Shown here: positions 48,091 through 61,687 of the stretch, one piece after another
How the letters are laid out: each line of letters begins with the position of its first letter
Position numbering within the stretch: position 1 is the stretch's first letter
NCBI GenBank assembly: GCA_958430865.1
Contig: CAUDNR010004189.1
Span: 100,858 to 164,857, forward strand
Direction of reading: 5' to 3'
Source: Entrophospora sp. SA101
Taxonomy: Eukaryota; Glomeromycota; Glomeromycetes; Entrophosporales; Entrophosporaceae
Length of the DNA: 64,000 bases
The notes under the pieces: model-generated
Database searches by the model: none
Told to the model about the DNA's origin: nothing
The model's input: the letters and a program-made list of their open reading frames with translations, nothing else
Translations under genes and position numbers: made by a program

Positions 48091-49705
48091 CAAATATTTT
48101 ATTTATTGTTTTAGCTCAAATATTATACAAAGTTTCATGATAAAATTTATATTTATGGATTAACACAAGATCCAATTACAAAAGAATATATCTCTGTAAT
48201 GCATTACATGGAAGATGGAAGTCTTCAAAATGATGAATATTCTGATAAAAGAAAGGAATATTATGGGGAATGTCCAACATGCAATAGATATAATACTAAT
48301 GAGGCATGGTGTCAATCATGTGATCCAAAACTATTAACTAAAGGATGGACTAGTGGCAATGAAACATTAGATGAATTGATTAAATGTACACAAATTAAAG
48401 CAACAAGATATGATAATTGGAATTATCTTCAATGGATTCCTTATAATGATTTAACAAATATTGAAAAGATTGGTGAGGGTGGGTTTGCAACTATATCCAA
48501 AGCTACTTGGTTAAATGGTAGGAAATCTGTAGGTCATAATATTGAAAGATATAGTAAAGATAGGACTGTGGCATTAAAAAAATTACATAATTCACAGAGT
48601 ATTTCTGATGAATTTCTTAATGAGGTAAATTATTTTATTTTTTTATTTATTTTCTGATTTTTAAATATTAAATATTTATTTATCATTTAGTTCAAAAATT
48701 ATATGAAGTTCCATGATAAACCAAATATAATTCATATTTATGGATCAACACAAGATCCAATTACAAAAGAATATATATTTGTGATGGATTATATAAAAGA
48801 TGGAAGTCTTCAAAATTATTTAACTAAAGATTTTAAAAATTTAAAATGGGAACAGAAAATTGAGGTTCTTTATTATATTATTAAAGGTTTAAAAAATATT
48901 CATGAAAAAGAAATTATTCATCATGATCTTCACAGTGGCAATATTCTTCAAAAAGAGAAAAGGCAGTCATATATTGCAGACTTAGGATTATCATGCCCAG
49001 TTAGTCAAACATCATCATCAAACAAAAATGATATATGTGGAGTACTACCATATATTGCACCAGAAGTTTTAAAGGAGAAACCATATACAACAGCATCAGA
49101 CATATATAGTTTCGGAGTTCTGATGTCTGTAATTTCAACTGGTCAACAACCATTTAATAGTTTGGCACATGATGTTGGTCTTGCAATGAAAATATGTGAA
49201 GGTGTAAGACCTGGATTTTCAAACAACACACCAAAATTCTATATTGAACTAGCATTCAAATGCATGAATGCTAATCCAGATAAACGTCCAACTGCTAATG
49301 AAATTTATAAGACTATTATTTATTTTTGGTTTGATTCATTTAATGCTAATATAATCAATAATCCTGAACTTTATGGATATTCCAAAGAACAGTGTGATGA
49401 AATAAAATCAATTAGAAAAGAATTTGATAAAATGGATGAAATGGATTTTGATCCTTCAACAATTACTGCAGTAATTCATCCAAATGCTGTTTATACTAGC
49501 AGATTATTAAAATTTACAAGCCTTCCCCAACCTGTGAATTCCAATAAAGTAACAATTATTGGTAATAATGATGGTGATTATTAACATTTAATCATTGATT
49601 ATTTTTTTTTTATTAATTTTTAAAATTTATTAATATCCACCACTCTTGTAATAAATATTTATAGATTCTCATCAGATTGAATTAGATGCATTAGATTATA
49701 TATAA
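47558..49705 (+). CDS. Multi-module zinc-ribbon protein kinase (complete copy)
   Basis: Exons 47558-48007, 48115-48624, 48691-49573 and 49665-49705 join in phase to about 627 aa with no internal stop. Module order: zinc ribbon (CPTCNRYNT...WCQSCD), N-lobe (GEGGFATISKA, VALKRLHNS); hinge (YISVMHYMEDGSLQN) fused directly to a second ribbon and N-lobe (VALKKLHNS); then hinge plus full C-lobe with HHDLHSGNIL, ADLGLS, PYIAPEVL and RPTANEI. The first N-lobe therefore lacks a C-lobe. The last exon adds SHQIELDALDYI. The Tyr of the usual IYKA is Ser in both N-lobes. The right arm of the inverted duplication begins at 48528, within exon 2. Targets are unknown; membership in a kinase family expanded in AM fungi is inferred. 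Confidence 0.82.
48050..48090. repeat. ATT microsatellite in kinase intron 1
   Basis: TTATTATTATT-type tract of about 13 units between exons 1 and 2 of the kinase gene. Confidence 0.85.
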
Positions 49706-52604
49706 TAAAATTATTTATTATTTTATTTTATTTATCTGGTTACTATATTAAATATCTTGGGAAATGAAATTAATTATTTATAATGGTATATATAAAGGTA
49801 TATAATAATTTCATGTTTTTTGGATTTTTTATTAATTTTGAAATTGGATGTCAAATATGCACATTCAATAATTTTATAGTAGTTGTTGTATGATTTTTGG
49901 CTACTGTATATTTAAAAATATAAATTCTGTTTATTTTATTTAAAATAAAGATTTATTTATATTGATATATGTAAATAAGGGAGAGAAAAGTAAAGGTTAT
50001 ATAATTGATGCAAAAGTTCTATACAAAACTTCACATTTATTATTGTTATCCAAATTTCCTGATTTAAAAAATTTGTATAGATTTCTAATATAGCACCATT
50101 TGTAATTTGAATACAAATATTTCATCTGTTTGTTCCAAAATTCCAAGCTCAAGTAATGTATCTTTATTCAAAATGAAATTTTTGACAAAAATAAATTGTC
50201 TTCAAACATGGTTATAGTATTTATAGCACCCTGTGCAACACTTGAGGAAAATCATCAAATGGAAAATATCCATACTTTTTGACAAGTTTGGAAAGCCATT
50301 TGAATAATTAGTCTAAAAGAAAAGAATACCCTGCTGATAGTCCATACTGGTGTTGTCACCCAGAACATTGGTGGACAGACCATACACTCATCCTTGAAAG
50401 TGTGGTAAGCATTTGGAAGGGAAGATAAAAAGAAACATTGATTTTTTCAAACAATGCACATAAGACTGAGCTACAGAAAATTAATGCTATGATGAACAAT
50501 GATCTGTCCACCTTCATCCTGGGTCCACAATAATAACTACATTGAACTCAAGACTTATAACACCCTTGATCTTTTTCTTTTTGGTATTGTAATGTTGACG
50601 TTAATGTGGCTCGCATCAATCAATTCCTTCCTTCTAGAACTTATTTTCAATCAGAATTGCCAACTATCTTAAAAAAATATAAGAATCTAATTTTTATTTT
50701 TATTAAATAATGTTTTTACCATTATTTTCTGAATCACTTATTGAAACATCATTGTTTTTCTCAAGTTGTATTTCTTCTAGACTTTTTGTAATTGAAATTC
50801 TAAATTTCGTAATTTTTTGATTTTAGTAATATTTCACAATAATAATAAAACAAACTCAAAAGTTCACCGCGTTTCTGCCAGATTTCCTATTCATAAATCA
50901 TAATACAAATTCTTATTCCATCATATACAACTCAATCTTAATTCGAATTATTGAATAGAAACCCTATTTTTGGTCAAGTGCAAGGTTTTCTTTCCAGCTG
51001 CACATATACTATTATTGTAGGCGAGTTCTGGTCAAGTGTCTCGGTTTCCTTTCCAGTTTCATATGCTCCAAAAAAAAAGTACAATTATACTATTTGAGAC
51101 ATCACTACAAGTCCAAACTAATAGTTAAAGGTTGGCCAACCATTAATCATCAGAAAGGATTATTAATTAATTACAGTCAGATACAGTTTTTATTATTAAA
51201 AGATGAAGGAAATTTAAGTGTATTTATACTTCTTGAATTTTTGCAATAAATAGAATGATTAATAATGAGCGACTAATATTAATTACTAATGTTAAATGCA
51301 AAAACGCGTCATTGATGATGTCATTATATAAAATGAATTGATTCAACAATCGGGCGGGATCCAAGTTAATCTTCAATTTACTATCTCGCACTGGCATTTC
51401 CTTGATTTATTTGGGTCATATATATTCCCCAAACAAACTGTGTTAAAGTCAGCGTTCTCTTTTGAAATTCTTTCCAACATCAGGAAAAATTTTTTTTTTT
51501 GGAAAAGACGTAAACCGTGTGTCGGCAGCAAATATATATATATTATCTTGTATTTTATCAGACACCCCTCGAGTTTGTAATCAGAAATTCCACGCTCGCA
51601 GCACCATCTTTAACATCTTGGCAAGTTCATTCGCTACTTTTTTTTTCAATATGAACAAATATTAATTAATGAACGAACAAGTATAAGTACATACATGATA
51701 TGTAAATTATATGATTAAATATAAATACATACTAAACCAATAATAATAGATAAAGGGCAAGCCTACTGTCTGGCTAAATCAAGAGAAAAATATTTGAAGT
51801 TGTTAATTTTGTGAGGAAAATATACTTGTAGCCACTCTCTCTATAATAATAATGGATCTTTCTATAACGGACTGAGAATTTATGCCCAATTTATATGCCC
51901 CATATTAATATTAACATATTACTATAAAAACTTTTTACGGAAAAACAATACATTTTTTGTACAAGATTTTTTATAGTATATAATAGTAATAGAGTAGTCG
52001 ATTCTTGAATCAAAGCTATCAATGATGAATATTCAACCTGTCATTAATGTGACCGAGAACTCCATGCCCGTCAATATATTCTTGCTGATAGAAGGGCATT
52101 TCCGCAGCCACTCTACCATTAGAATCATTAGTCAATGTCAAAAATAATGCACCAAATTTTCCTCAAAATAGAGGTTTAATGTTTGCTTTGTGATTTTTGT
52201 GTCTTAAGAGTAAATGAAAAAGAGTTATTTCTTGCTGCAATAACCTTCACGCTATCCAATAAAACGTGTGGTTGCTTGCTTCGTGTTTGTTTATTTGAGA
52301 ATTTATCTAAAAAGATTTATAGTGGTCCCTGTAATAAAGAACTCATCGAAGCATGAGGAGACTTTCCTACAAAAATATTGGCAAAATCAACCCCTTAGAA
52401 GAAGAAACTTTACTGCCAGTTTTTGGACTATTTAATAAAGAAGTGTGGAGTTGTCAAATTTATCCTATGAAATAGAAAATTTGTCTGCTCGATAATTTGC
52501 AAGGTCAATGATTGGTTAAACAATTTTGAACCCTGAAATTCCTTGTGACATAATAATAATGGTATCCCCATCATTATGTGGGAAATTTTTGAAATTAAAA
52601 AAAA
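49706..52604. other. Long intergenic stretch, right arm
   Basis: Mirror of 24484-27382. 49706-49920 carries the 3' flank shared with the kinase at 37148; 51085-51326 is the dispersed repeat. No intact gene. Confidence 0.5.
51085..51326 (-). repeat. Dispersed repeat copy A (mirror)
   Basis: Reverse-complement copy of 25762-26003 within the right arm. Confidence 0.65.
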
Positions 52605-53072
52605 ATGGTTGTCAAATTAAATGAAGCTGAACGTGAAACTTCTTTAAAGCCTTTGGTTGAAACACATTCTTGGGAAATTCTTCAGGACAGAGATGCAATT
52701 AAGAAAACATTTAAATTCAAAGATTTTAATGAAGCATTTGGTTTTATGAGTAGAATTGCTTTAAAAGCTGAAAAGGTAATTAATATATACATATATAATT
52801 AATCACCACTACTATTGTTTATTATTATCATTATTATTAATATTTTACATTTTAATTTAGATGAATCATCATCCTGAATGGTTTAATGTAAGAAGTGTAT
52901 ATTTTTATTTTAAAATTTTAATAATTATATAATGAAATTTTTAATTATTTATTTTAATTATTTTTAGGTTTATAATACTGTTGAGATTACTCTTACTACC
53001 CATGATTGTCAAGGACTTTCTAAAAATGACATTGACTTTGCAAAATTTGTTAATAACATTTACAATAAATAA
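52605..53072 (+). CDS. Pterin-4a-carbinolamine dehydratase (right copy)
   Basis: Exons 52605-52775, 52861-52887 and 52968-53072, 100 aa, identical to the left copy. The 27-nt exon encodes the MNHHPEWFN active-site segment. Intact start, stop and splice sites. Confidence 0.93.
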
Positions 53073-53522
53073 TAAATTTTTTACAACAATAAAGTCAATT
53101 CATCATTATGACAATTATTGTAACTTGTATTCACAATAATTACAACTATAATTACAATTAATTGTGAATCTGGATTTTCAAAATATTTTAGAAATTTCTT
53201 GATGAAAAATATATAATCATAAAAAATACAAAAGAAATAAAAAAAGCACTTATGCTCATATTAACCAATGACTTTATTCCAAATTAAATCTCAACCAAAA
53301 CCCTAATACATGTTATTATAATAAAATTTTGCAATCACAATTATTTATCATCATGAAAAGTAATTTAATAACAAAAGGATTTAAATTTGCATTATACAAA
53401 TCAATACATCAACTTTTATTATATCTAGAATATCTGACAATTTCCATAGTATTGATTACCAATATATCTTGGAATGTTAAAATTAATACAATGTACATCA
53501 AGATCAACAACAACAATATAAT

Positions 53523-53895
53523 CACCATTAGCTTCTTCTGAAACAGATGCAACAATAAATTGGCATTGTTGGGAGGCAATAGCTGTGGGACGTTTGAAGT
53601 TTTTTATGGCATGGATAAGAAAGATGATGCAATGGGATGGATACAAAAAGTATTAATAATTTCAAAGAGTCAAGTTGATGAAAAAGATTGTGATGAGTGT
53701 AGTGATGTGATACTTGATAATTTAGGCTTGATTCATGAGAGGAATGGTAATAAACAACATGCATATCGTTATTTAGTCAAGCAAACTGAATATGCTGAGA
53801 AAGCTAAAGATTTTATTGGACTAGAGAAATACAATGAAAATTTACATAGATCATCATCATCATCTGAGGATACGAAATTACAACAACAATTATGA
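53523..53895 (+). pseudogene. TPR-like protein fragment with a frameshift (right copy)
   Basis: Identical to 23193-23565; the frame break is again at the T run (53600-53605), between WEAIAVGRLKFF and YGMDKKDDAMGW. The same defect in both arms means it predates the duplication or that one contig was used twice. Confidence 0.4.
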
Positions 53896-53911
53896 TGATG
53901 ATATTTATCAA

Positions 53912-54541
53912 TTAATCATTTTGTTTTTTCATTTGTTTTTCTTGTTCTTCTTGTAATGATTTAGCAAAAATATTATTGAGGAATAAAGGCTTTACACTAT
54001 TTGATTTTGATTAACAAAAACAATAATAGTTTATTAGTAGTACTAAATATAGCAGGGCTAATATATTAGCATGTTAATGAATGAATAACAAACCTTTTAT
54101 AATTTTTTGATTTGAGTTCCTGTAATTTTTTTGTACATGGTGAGAATAAATTATCGGTTGGAGAAACAATTCTTTATTATTATTATTGTTTGTTTGTTTG
54201 TTTGTTTACATGATTGCGAAAAGCAAAAAATTACTAAATTTATTGGTAAAAGTTAAACCAATCAACCAACCCAGTCAACCAACTTACTTCATTGGTTTTT
54301 TATTAACTTTGTTATTAAGAATTGGAGGTGGTGGGGTACTTTGAAGATTTGTTGCATCTTGCATTTCAACATCATTTGAGTACCAAGAAACTTCTTCAGT
54401 GTATTGAAAAATATCATTTGGATAATTAGTAGTTGTAATAGTGGTATTACTAGTAGTTTCCATATTTGTATTCATATTGTTGTTATTATTATTGGTGGAG
54501 CTTGACAATAATTGTGTATTAAATAATTTTTGGGTGCTCAT
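53912..54541 (-). CDS. Small Asn/Thr-rich protein, unknown (right copy)
   Basis: Exons 54541-54288 and 53996-53912, about 112 aa, identical to the left copy at 22547-23176. No family recognised. Confidence 0.5.
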
Positions 54542-57019
54542 TTCAAAGTTAATAACAACGCCAATAAAAAAAAATCATGTAAAAAAATCACGTTACGTCA
54601 TCGTTTTTATAAATAGGATCACGTGGTCATAATAAAAAACTATAATCACAAAGATTGATCAATGAATGAATGAATCTATTCTTATTTAATTATATATTGG
54701 TAATGATGATGGAAATTGTAAAATGAATCTAACAAAGAAAATAAAAACAGTAAAGAAAAGAAAATATTGGTATGAAATCTATGATGTGCTTATTAGTTTA
54801 TTTTAATAAAAAATATTACTTTTTAGAATTAATATTAATTCTCCTATTTGGAAAACGTGTGCATTTTTAATTTTTAGAATTAATATCCAAATACATAAAA
54901 TACATATTTCACATTAAATTTTCTCTTTTTAAATCAAGCCAGTAGAATATCATTGCATTGCAGAACAACTACTTTCAATTTATCGTCAGTCGAAAAAAGG
55001 GTAACACATACTATATACTTTTAAATGTTTTTTAACAATCTAATTATTATTTTTTTATCAGAGCAAATAAGAAAACTTTAGTAAAATAAAATAAAAGTTA
55101 AAGTTTGACATCTCAACTATAATAATATCTTTGAAATAAAGGCTAAAAAAAATCAGATAATTTAATGTGAAAAACGCCAGAAGGTATATAGCAGAGTGGA
55201 AAGATATGGATGTCTTGAGCTCCAACACAAGAATTGTATCAAAAATTCTTATTAAAACCATCACTGAAAAACTGCAAGAATAAATTTTTGTTATTGAATT
55301 AAATAAATTTTTTTTTTGATTTTAATAAAAACAATTCATTTCCATGATATTTTTAAATCAATTAATTGACTTGCAACATTTCCACCTCGAAAGCTTTGTA
55401 ATAATAGGTTATTTTCACATGAATAGATGTTTATATAAAATTTATATTATTCATAAAATTGAGAAAACATTACAGTTTCACATTTATGTTGTTCTTTAAA
55501 TGAGACATGATATCCATCAGCAGGATCAATTCTATCATGTAAAGAAGCACTTATAACAAACATCTTGAATTGATTTTCATTAATAATAATAAAATTGAAG
55601 CTATAATTTCTCTCAAAAAAATTTGTATCATTTAATTTAGTTGCTCCTTATTACCTGGATATTTTTATCTAGATATTTATTATAGGCAGGATTTACTGAA
55701 GATGTCATGTCTTCTGCTGATGTCATGAATTGTTCAATTGAACTTGCAGATACTGGCCCGTTTATATCTACAAAACAATTCATCCATGCTTCGTTCATTA
55801 TATGTTGGGTATAAAGTTCGGAGCTTTAGGCTAGAAACTATTTGGTATTCTAATTTTTGCACTCTGCTTATTTAGAATCAGATTTATTAATTTCTAGCCT
55901 AATAAACTTACTATAGCAACCAGTGTCCCGGTTGAACAAGTTTTTTCTGGAGGCACAGACTTAATTACTCAAAAAAGTTGTAGTTTAGAATCTGAAACAA
56001 TAAGAGTTTGCATGTGTTTAAAAGGTTGGCGGGAGACGACGAACTTTATATGTGAATTGAGAATAGAACGTCGTTAGAGTTCCTATTCGAATAAAGCTTA
56101 TTCGTTATGAATTCGGGTATTCGAATTACATTGAAACAAATGTTTAAAATAATTTCAGACCAGCTGTATTTAACGTGACATTATGTATGAAATGGATAAG
56201 ATTCAATCATAGTCTCCATTCTAATTTTGGTAAGAAATGGATCTTCGCTACCATGGTAGACTTCTCTACTTCGCAACACACATTCGCCAAAACCAAGCTA
56301 CAAGTTATTTGTGAAGTATATTTTTGCGTAGCTAACGACTTTAAGATGTCTCAACCGAACCGTTCGGAGCTTTAGTTGGGTGTTTAAATTAATCCCAATC
56401 GGAAATAATCTTTTTTTGTTTTTAATAACGGGATCCATTTTTTCTTGCCACCGATAGGACCGTAACGAAGATATATCCAATGTAAAATCACTTTAGGTTA
56501 TGAAGAACTTTCATCTAAGAGTTTTTGTTCGCAATGATGCCAATAGTTGCTCCATAGTTTGAAATTTTGGGAAAAGATTTATACGTAATCAAAAAAAACG
56601 CACCTTGTCAAATTTTTACCGTCCAAAAAATTATCACCAGAATAAACATTCATTAATTTATTTTATAAAAAAAATCACACAATCTTTCAATCATTATTCT
56701 GTTTAAAATATTTCTTTTTCACCGAGAAAAATCATGCTAGTTTGTCGTCTTCAAATGGACAACCACCACCATCAAAAAAACAAAACTAAACAGACGAAAG
56801 CATAATTGGACTTCAAAAGTGATAAAAATGGCAAGTAGAACTAGTAAAAAAGTTTGTTCAATCTTAAATGAAGCTGTTAAAGAATTGTAGTGCTGGAAAT
56901 AAATTATATTAAACTAGTACAAATTTAGAAACCATCTGCCGAAAAAATACTAGAGTGTAACGTGACACTTTCGCATTCCCCGCACTCAACCTTGGACTTT
57001 TCAAATAATAATAATAATA
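54542..57019. other. Intergenic with decayed remnant, right arm
   Basis: Mirror of 20069-22546. It includes the unassigned minus-strand remnant at about 55340-55800 (AYNKYLDKNI and RIDPADGYHV pieces). A 20-codon ORF starting MASRTSKKVCSI lies at 56827-56889. Confidence 0.45.
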
Positions 57020-58549
57020 ATGGTAATTATTTCTGTTACTAATTATCAAATCTAATTGATTGACAATTTGAATAAAAAATAAAATAAATGGATAAATTGT
57101 TTAATTAGCAAAAAAATTTAAAGCCTACTCGTTCCAACCTGTTCACTTTCCTTACTCACCTACCTATCTTCACTAACTCCTCTCTCTTCAACTTTTACTT
57201 ATTAGTTTCGTAATCAGTATGATAATGATATTTCCACATGGAGTCCTCAAGGTCGTATACATCAAATAGAATATGCTTTAGAAGCTGTAAAACAAGGATC
57301 TGCTGCTGTTGGTCTAAGATCTAAAACTCACGCTGTCCTATTAGTATTAAAGGTATTGAGATGATGATTCGATTGATTGTTAATGAATTGGAACTATTAT
57401 TGGATGTTAATTGATTCACCACTCTTCTCTCTCTTTTTTTTTTTTTGATTTGAAAGAGATCTACTGGTGAATTGGCATCTTATCAAAAAAAAATCATCAG
57501 AGTTGATGATCATTTGGGTATAGCAATAGCTGGTCTAACTTCAGATGCAAGAGTTTTAAGGTTTCTTTCTTATCAATACTAAAATTTTCTACTAATTACC
57601 ACTATCGATTATAATTTCTATTTTATAATTAAATTGGATTTTATTTATTTATTGACATACCTCATCATCTTTTATAGTAATTTTATGCGTACTGAAGCAA
57701 TGAAATCTAAAATGATTTATAATCGTCCTTTACCAATTTATCGTATTGTCTCTGCAATTGGTGATAGTAAGTATTCTATACATGCGTGTATGTTGTTGTG
57801 TATATGTGAAAGGGAAAGTTAATTCAAATTTAAAATTTTTATTTATTAATTTATTTTTCTATTATTTAGAGGCTCAAATAAATACTCAAAATTATGGTAA
57901 AAGACCATATGGTGTTGGTCTATTGGTTGTTGGACATGATGTAAATATTAATATGATGACTATGATAATATTATTGATTGATTTATAAATTATTATTTTA
58001 ATTTTCATTTAACAAATTCAATACATCATTTATTCATTCATTTACTTATTTATTAGGAAACTGGTCCACACTTATATGAATGTGCACCTTCTGGTAATTT
58101 CTTTGAATATTACGCAATGTCAATTGGTGCAAGGTCACAATCTGCAAAAACATATCTTGAAAAAAATTATGAATGTTTTAATGATGGTAACTTACTATTA
58201 CATTATTACTACTTACTACAAACAATAGTTAACATTCTTTTTTTTTTTCCTTTCCCCTTTCCTCCTCAAAGCCTCATTGGATGAACTTGTTAAACATGGT
58301 CTGCATGCACTTCGTGATACACTACAATCAGATAAAGAGCTTACAACACTAAATTGTTCAGTTGGAATAGTTGGTGTTGATCGAAAATTTGAAATTATAG
58401 AGGGTGACAATTTACAAGGATATTTGGATTTGTTGGATACTGCTACTACCAGTAATACAGGTGGTGATGATGATGGCGATGATCATGGCAATGGTGAATC
58501 ATCTTCTGCTCAAGATCAAGAAACTACTGTGTCAATGGATACAGAATGA
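57020..58549 (+). CDS. PSMA1: 20S proteasome subunit alpha-1 (PSMA1/PRE5), right copy
   Basis: Exons 57020-57022 (ATG only), 57206-57352, 57457-57560, 57678-57766, 57870-57940, 58057-58186 and 58272-58549, about 273 aa, identical to the left copy. The choice of ATG rests on the conserved FRNQYDND following directly after the acceptor at 57205, and on the family's usual MFRNQYD start. Confidence 0.92.
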
Positions 58550-58753
58550 ATAAAATAATAATAAAATATAGTTTTTGATATTTATATTTATTTATATATG
58601 GTTTGTGTGCGTGTGTATGATATATATTTATTATAAATGGTTTTTTTTTTTTTTTTTTTTTTGAGAATCTCTCTTTAGATATCAATATCTATATTGCAAA
58701 AACAACAACAACAACAATAACCACCATATAATTATCGCAATAGTCACCTACAC

Positions 58754-60627
58754 TTATTTATCATGACTCTCCCTCCAATATTCACCAACAATATCTTTCC
58801 ATTTTTTCTTATTATCATCACCATCATTATCGCTACTATTCAACTCTTTAATGACTCCATCTTTTATCTCTCTAACTTTACCAGCTCCATCATATGTTAA
58901 ACTTGTATACAATTGAACCATTGTTGCTCCTGCTCTTGCATACTCCAATGCATCCTGTGCATTACTTATACCACCACAACCAATCAATACTATTTTCCCA
59001 TTGGTGTATTGATATATTTTTTTTAATGCTCTCAGTGATAATTGTTTAACAGGTGGTCCTGATAATCCCCCCATTTCTGAAATTAACTTTTTATCTAAAA
59101 GAAAATAAATGAAAAATAATATTACATTTATAATATATTTCTTTAATAAAGATTTTTTTTAATAATTAATTGCTAACCACTTTTTAATGACGCTGGTCTT
59201 GATGTAGTTGTATTGGATATAATAATACCATCAACGCCATTATTCATTGCCGCATCTGCTATATCTTCTAATTCTTCTTCTGTCAAATCCGGCGAAATTT
59301 TTACTAAAAGTGGTGGCAGTGATGATGGTGATGATGATGATTTACTTGACAAATGTAATTCATTACGAGCTTTCATCACCTATTATTGTTATTCCAAAAA
59401 ACATAATAATAATAATGACAATAATAAATAATAAATTTATTATTCAAAAATTAAACTAAAAATCGCAAAAAAAAAAAAGACAAACCTCTTTCAATAAATT
59501 GTCAATTAAACCTTTCTTTTGTAATCCTCTTAATCCAGGTGTATTAGGACTACTAACATTAACAACCAAAATATCTGCATATTCTCCAAATCTTTTTATT
59601 CCCTTCACATAATCATCAACTGACTCAACATCACTCCATTTATTCTTTCCTAAATTAATTCCTAATAGTTTAAAATGTTTTAAACTTTTATTATTACAAA
59701 ATGAAGACGAAGATGAAGACAACAATGATGCTTCTTCTTCTTCTTCTTCTTCATTTTCTTTTCTCTTGTTTACATCTCCAGCTTGATACAAATAACCTCT
59801 TTTTCCATTACTTTTTCTTCTTATTCGATCACGTAGTCTTGACTCAACTATGTAATGTCCATCAGAATTGAATCCGTATCGATTGATTATTGATTTATCT
59901 TTTGATAATCGAAATACTCTTGGTTTTGGATTTCCTGGCTTTTCCATTATTATCAAGAATTAATAATTATATATACTTTTCATTATTTGATTACAATTAT
60001 TATACTTATCACAGATTTAAAATCAAGTCAGTTTGTTTTTTTTTTCATACTTGGGGTTCAGGAGTTACACTACCAATTTCCACATAACCAAATCCAAGAT
60101 CAAACAATCCATCAATCGCTTCTCCATTTTTATCAAACCCTGCTGCCAATCCAATTGGATTTGATATTTTTTTACCCCAGACCTTTTATTTTATTATTTA
60201 TTTATTAGTTTCATATAATCAAAACCAAACTAAAAATCATCATCACCAAATATATTATTATTATTAAAATGAAAATTATATCATCACTTACTTCAATACC
60301 AAGACACTCATCATCCGCCAATTTATCTTTAGGCGTCAATTCATGTTTAGCCGCCCATATTGCAAATTTATGACTTGTTTCAGGTGTTGTGAAAAGTCTC
60401 AACGCTGTTGTCGACAAATATTTATGTATTACTGCCCTAGAATCAGAATAATAATACTTTAAAAACAATGTTAAACCAACAAGTCCACTTGTTCCTATGA
60501 CTAAATTTCGTAATAATAATGATGATTTTGGTGGTGAATTAGGTCGATGAGGTGGCGGTGGTATTGGTATTTGTAATGCTTTTTTTGTTTTTATCGCAGT
60601 GAAAAAACTTCTATTACGAGCATACAT
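58754..60627 (-). CDS. Dihydroorotate dehydrogenase, class 2 mitochondrial (right copy)
   Basis: Exons 60627-60292, 60182-60051, 59938-59486, 59379-59178 and 59094-58754, about 487 aa, identical to the left copy including the Lys/Glu/Ser-rich insert and all introns. Converges on PSMA1. Confidence 0.93.
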
Positions 60628-60762
60628 GATGGTTGGAAAATAATTTCGATGATCGATAAATCACGGTTCCCCAATTAAAATTCGAAATCCTAAAATTGAA
60701 AAAAAAAAAAATATTGCTTTTAAATTATCTCAAGCAATTTTATAATTCTCAAAGTTTTTATT

Positions 60763-61312
60763 TTGCCAATTTCTAAAGTGCCAGAAAGACCTCTCGACAT
60801 TATTTTAATAAAGGTGCAAAAATATATCCTGCCATGTATTATTCCACCCACATGTGTACATTGTAATGATAATGGAACTAAAGGAAGTTCGCAGTTGGTG
60901 CAAGAACATTTAGCGAATAGCACTATTGAAATAAAAAAATTTTATCTTGAAATTATTTTACAAAATGATGATTTTTTGGACAAAACAATTCTTTGACAAC
61001 TCCTAATTTTTCGAATGTTCTTGGATCAAGAATAATAAACAATAATCAAAAGGAATTGATCCAACAAACATTTCACCTCAAGAACAAAAGTTAATTGATC
61101 AAGTGTTGACGACAACAATGTTTGTTTGTTGTGGATTACACTTTTCTTTTGTAGAAACCCCATTATTCGTCAAGTTTGTTAATCAATTAAAGCCTGCATA
61201 TAAACCACCTTCTAAATTTAAAATTATCCAAAAATTTTGTAACGAGGAAATAGCAAATATCAACGTAAAAGTTGATATTGAATTAATATTAGAATTTCAA
61301 ATTAGATTTTGA
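60763..61312 (+). mobile_element. Decayed hAT-like transposase with BED-type finger (right copy)
   Basis: Mirror of 15776-16325. The BED finger piece (CVHCNDNGTKGSS, QEHLANS) is followed after stops by SPQEQKLIDQVL, FVCCGLHFSFVE and LKPAYKPPS. Confidence 0.6.
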
Positions 61313-61687
61313 TTGAATTTCGATTTTTGAAAACCGAGAGTTTTGAATTCTATCAATACTAAATGACTTTCGCCATCGTGTATAATTACAAATAATTATA
61401 ATGAAAATAATGGACGGCGACGATGGTGATAACAATAAACGCGAATTTCTTCAGGTCTTTTTTTTACAAAATTGTAGATAAAGAAAGATTATTTTGAATT
61501 AAAATAATGTAATTGATAAATTGGCAAACCAAGAGAATGTAACAGGTGTAATTAGCAAGATTCCACAATTAGATATTGTACTTGGACACTCTGGAAATAA
61601 CGTTGAACCAAAACAAAACGAAAAAAAATATTATTATGATCAAAAACGCGTTTTCCAACTACCATTTCCGTTTAATTTATATAATTT

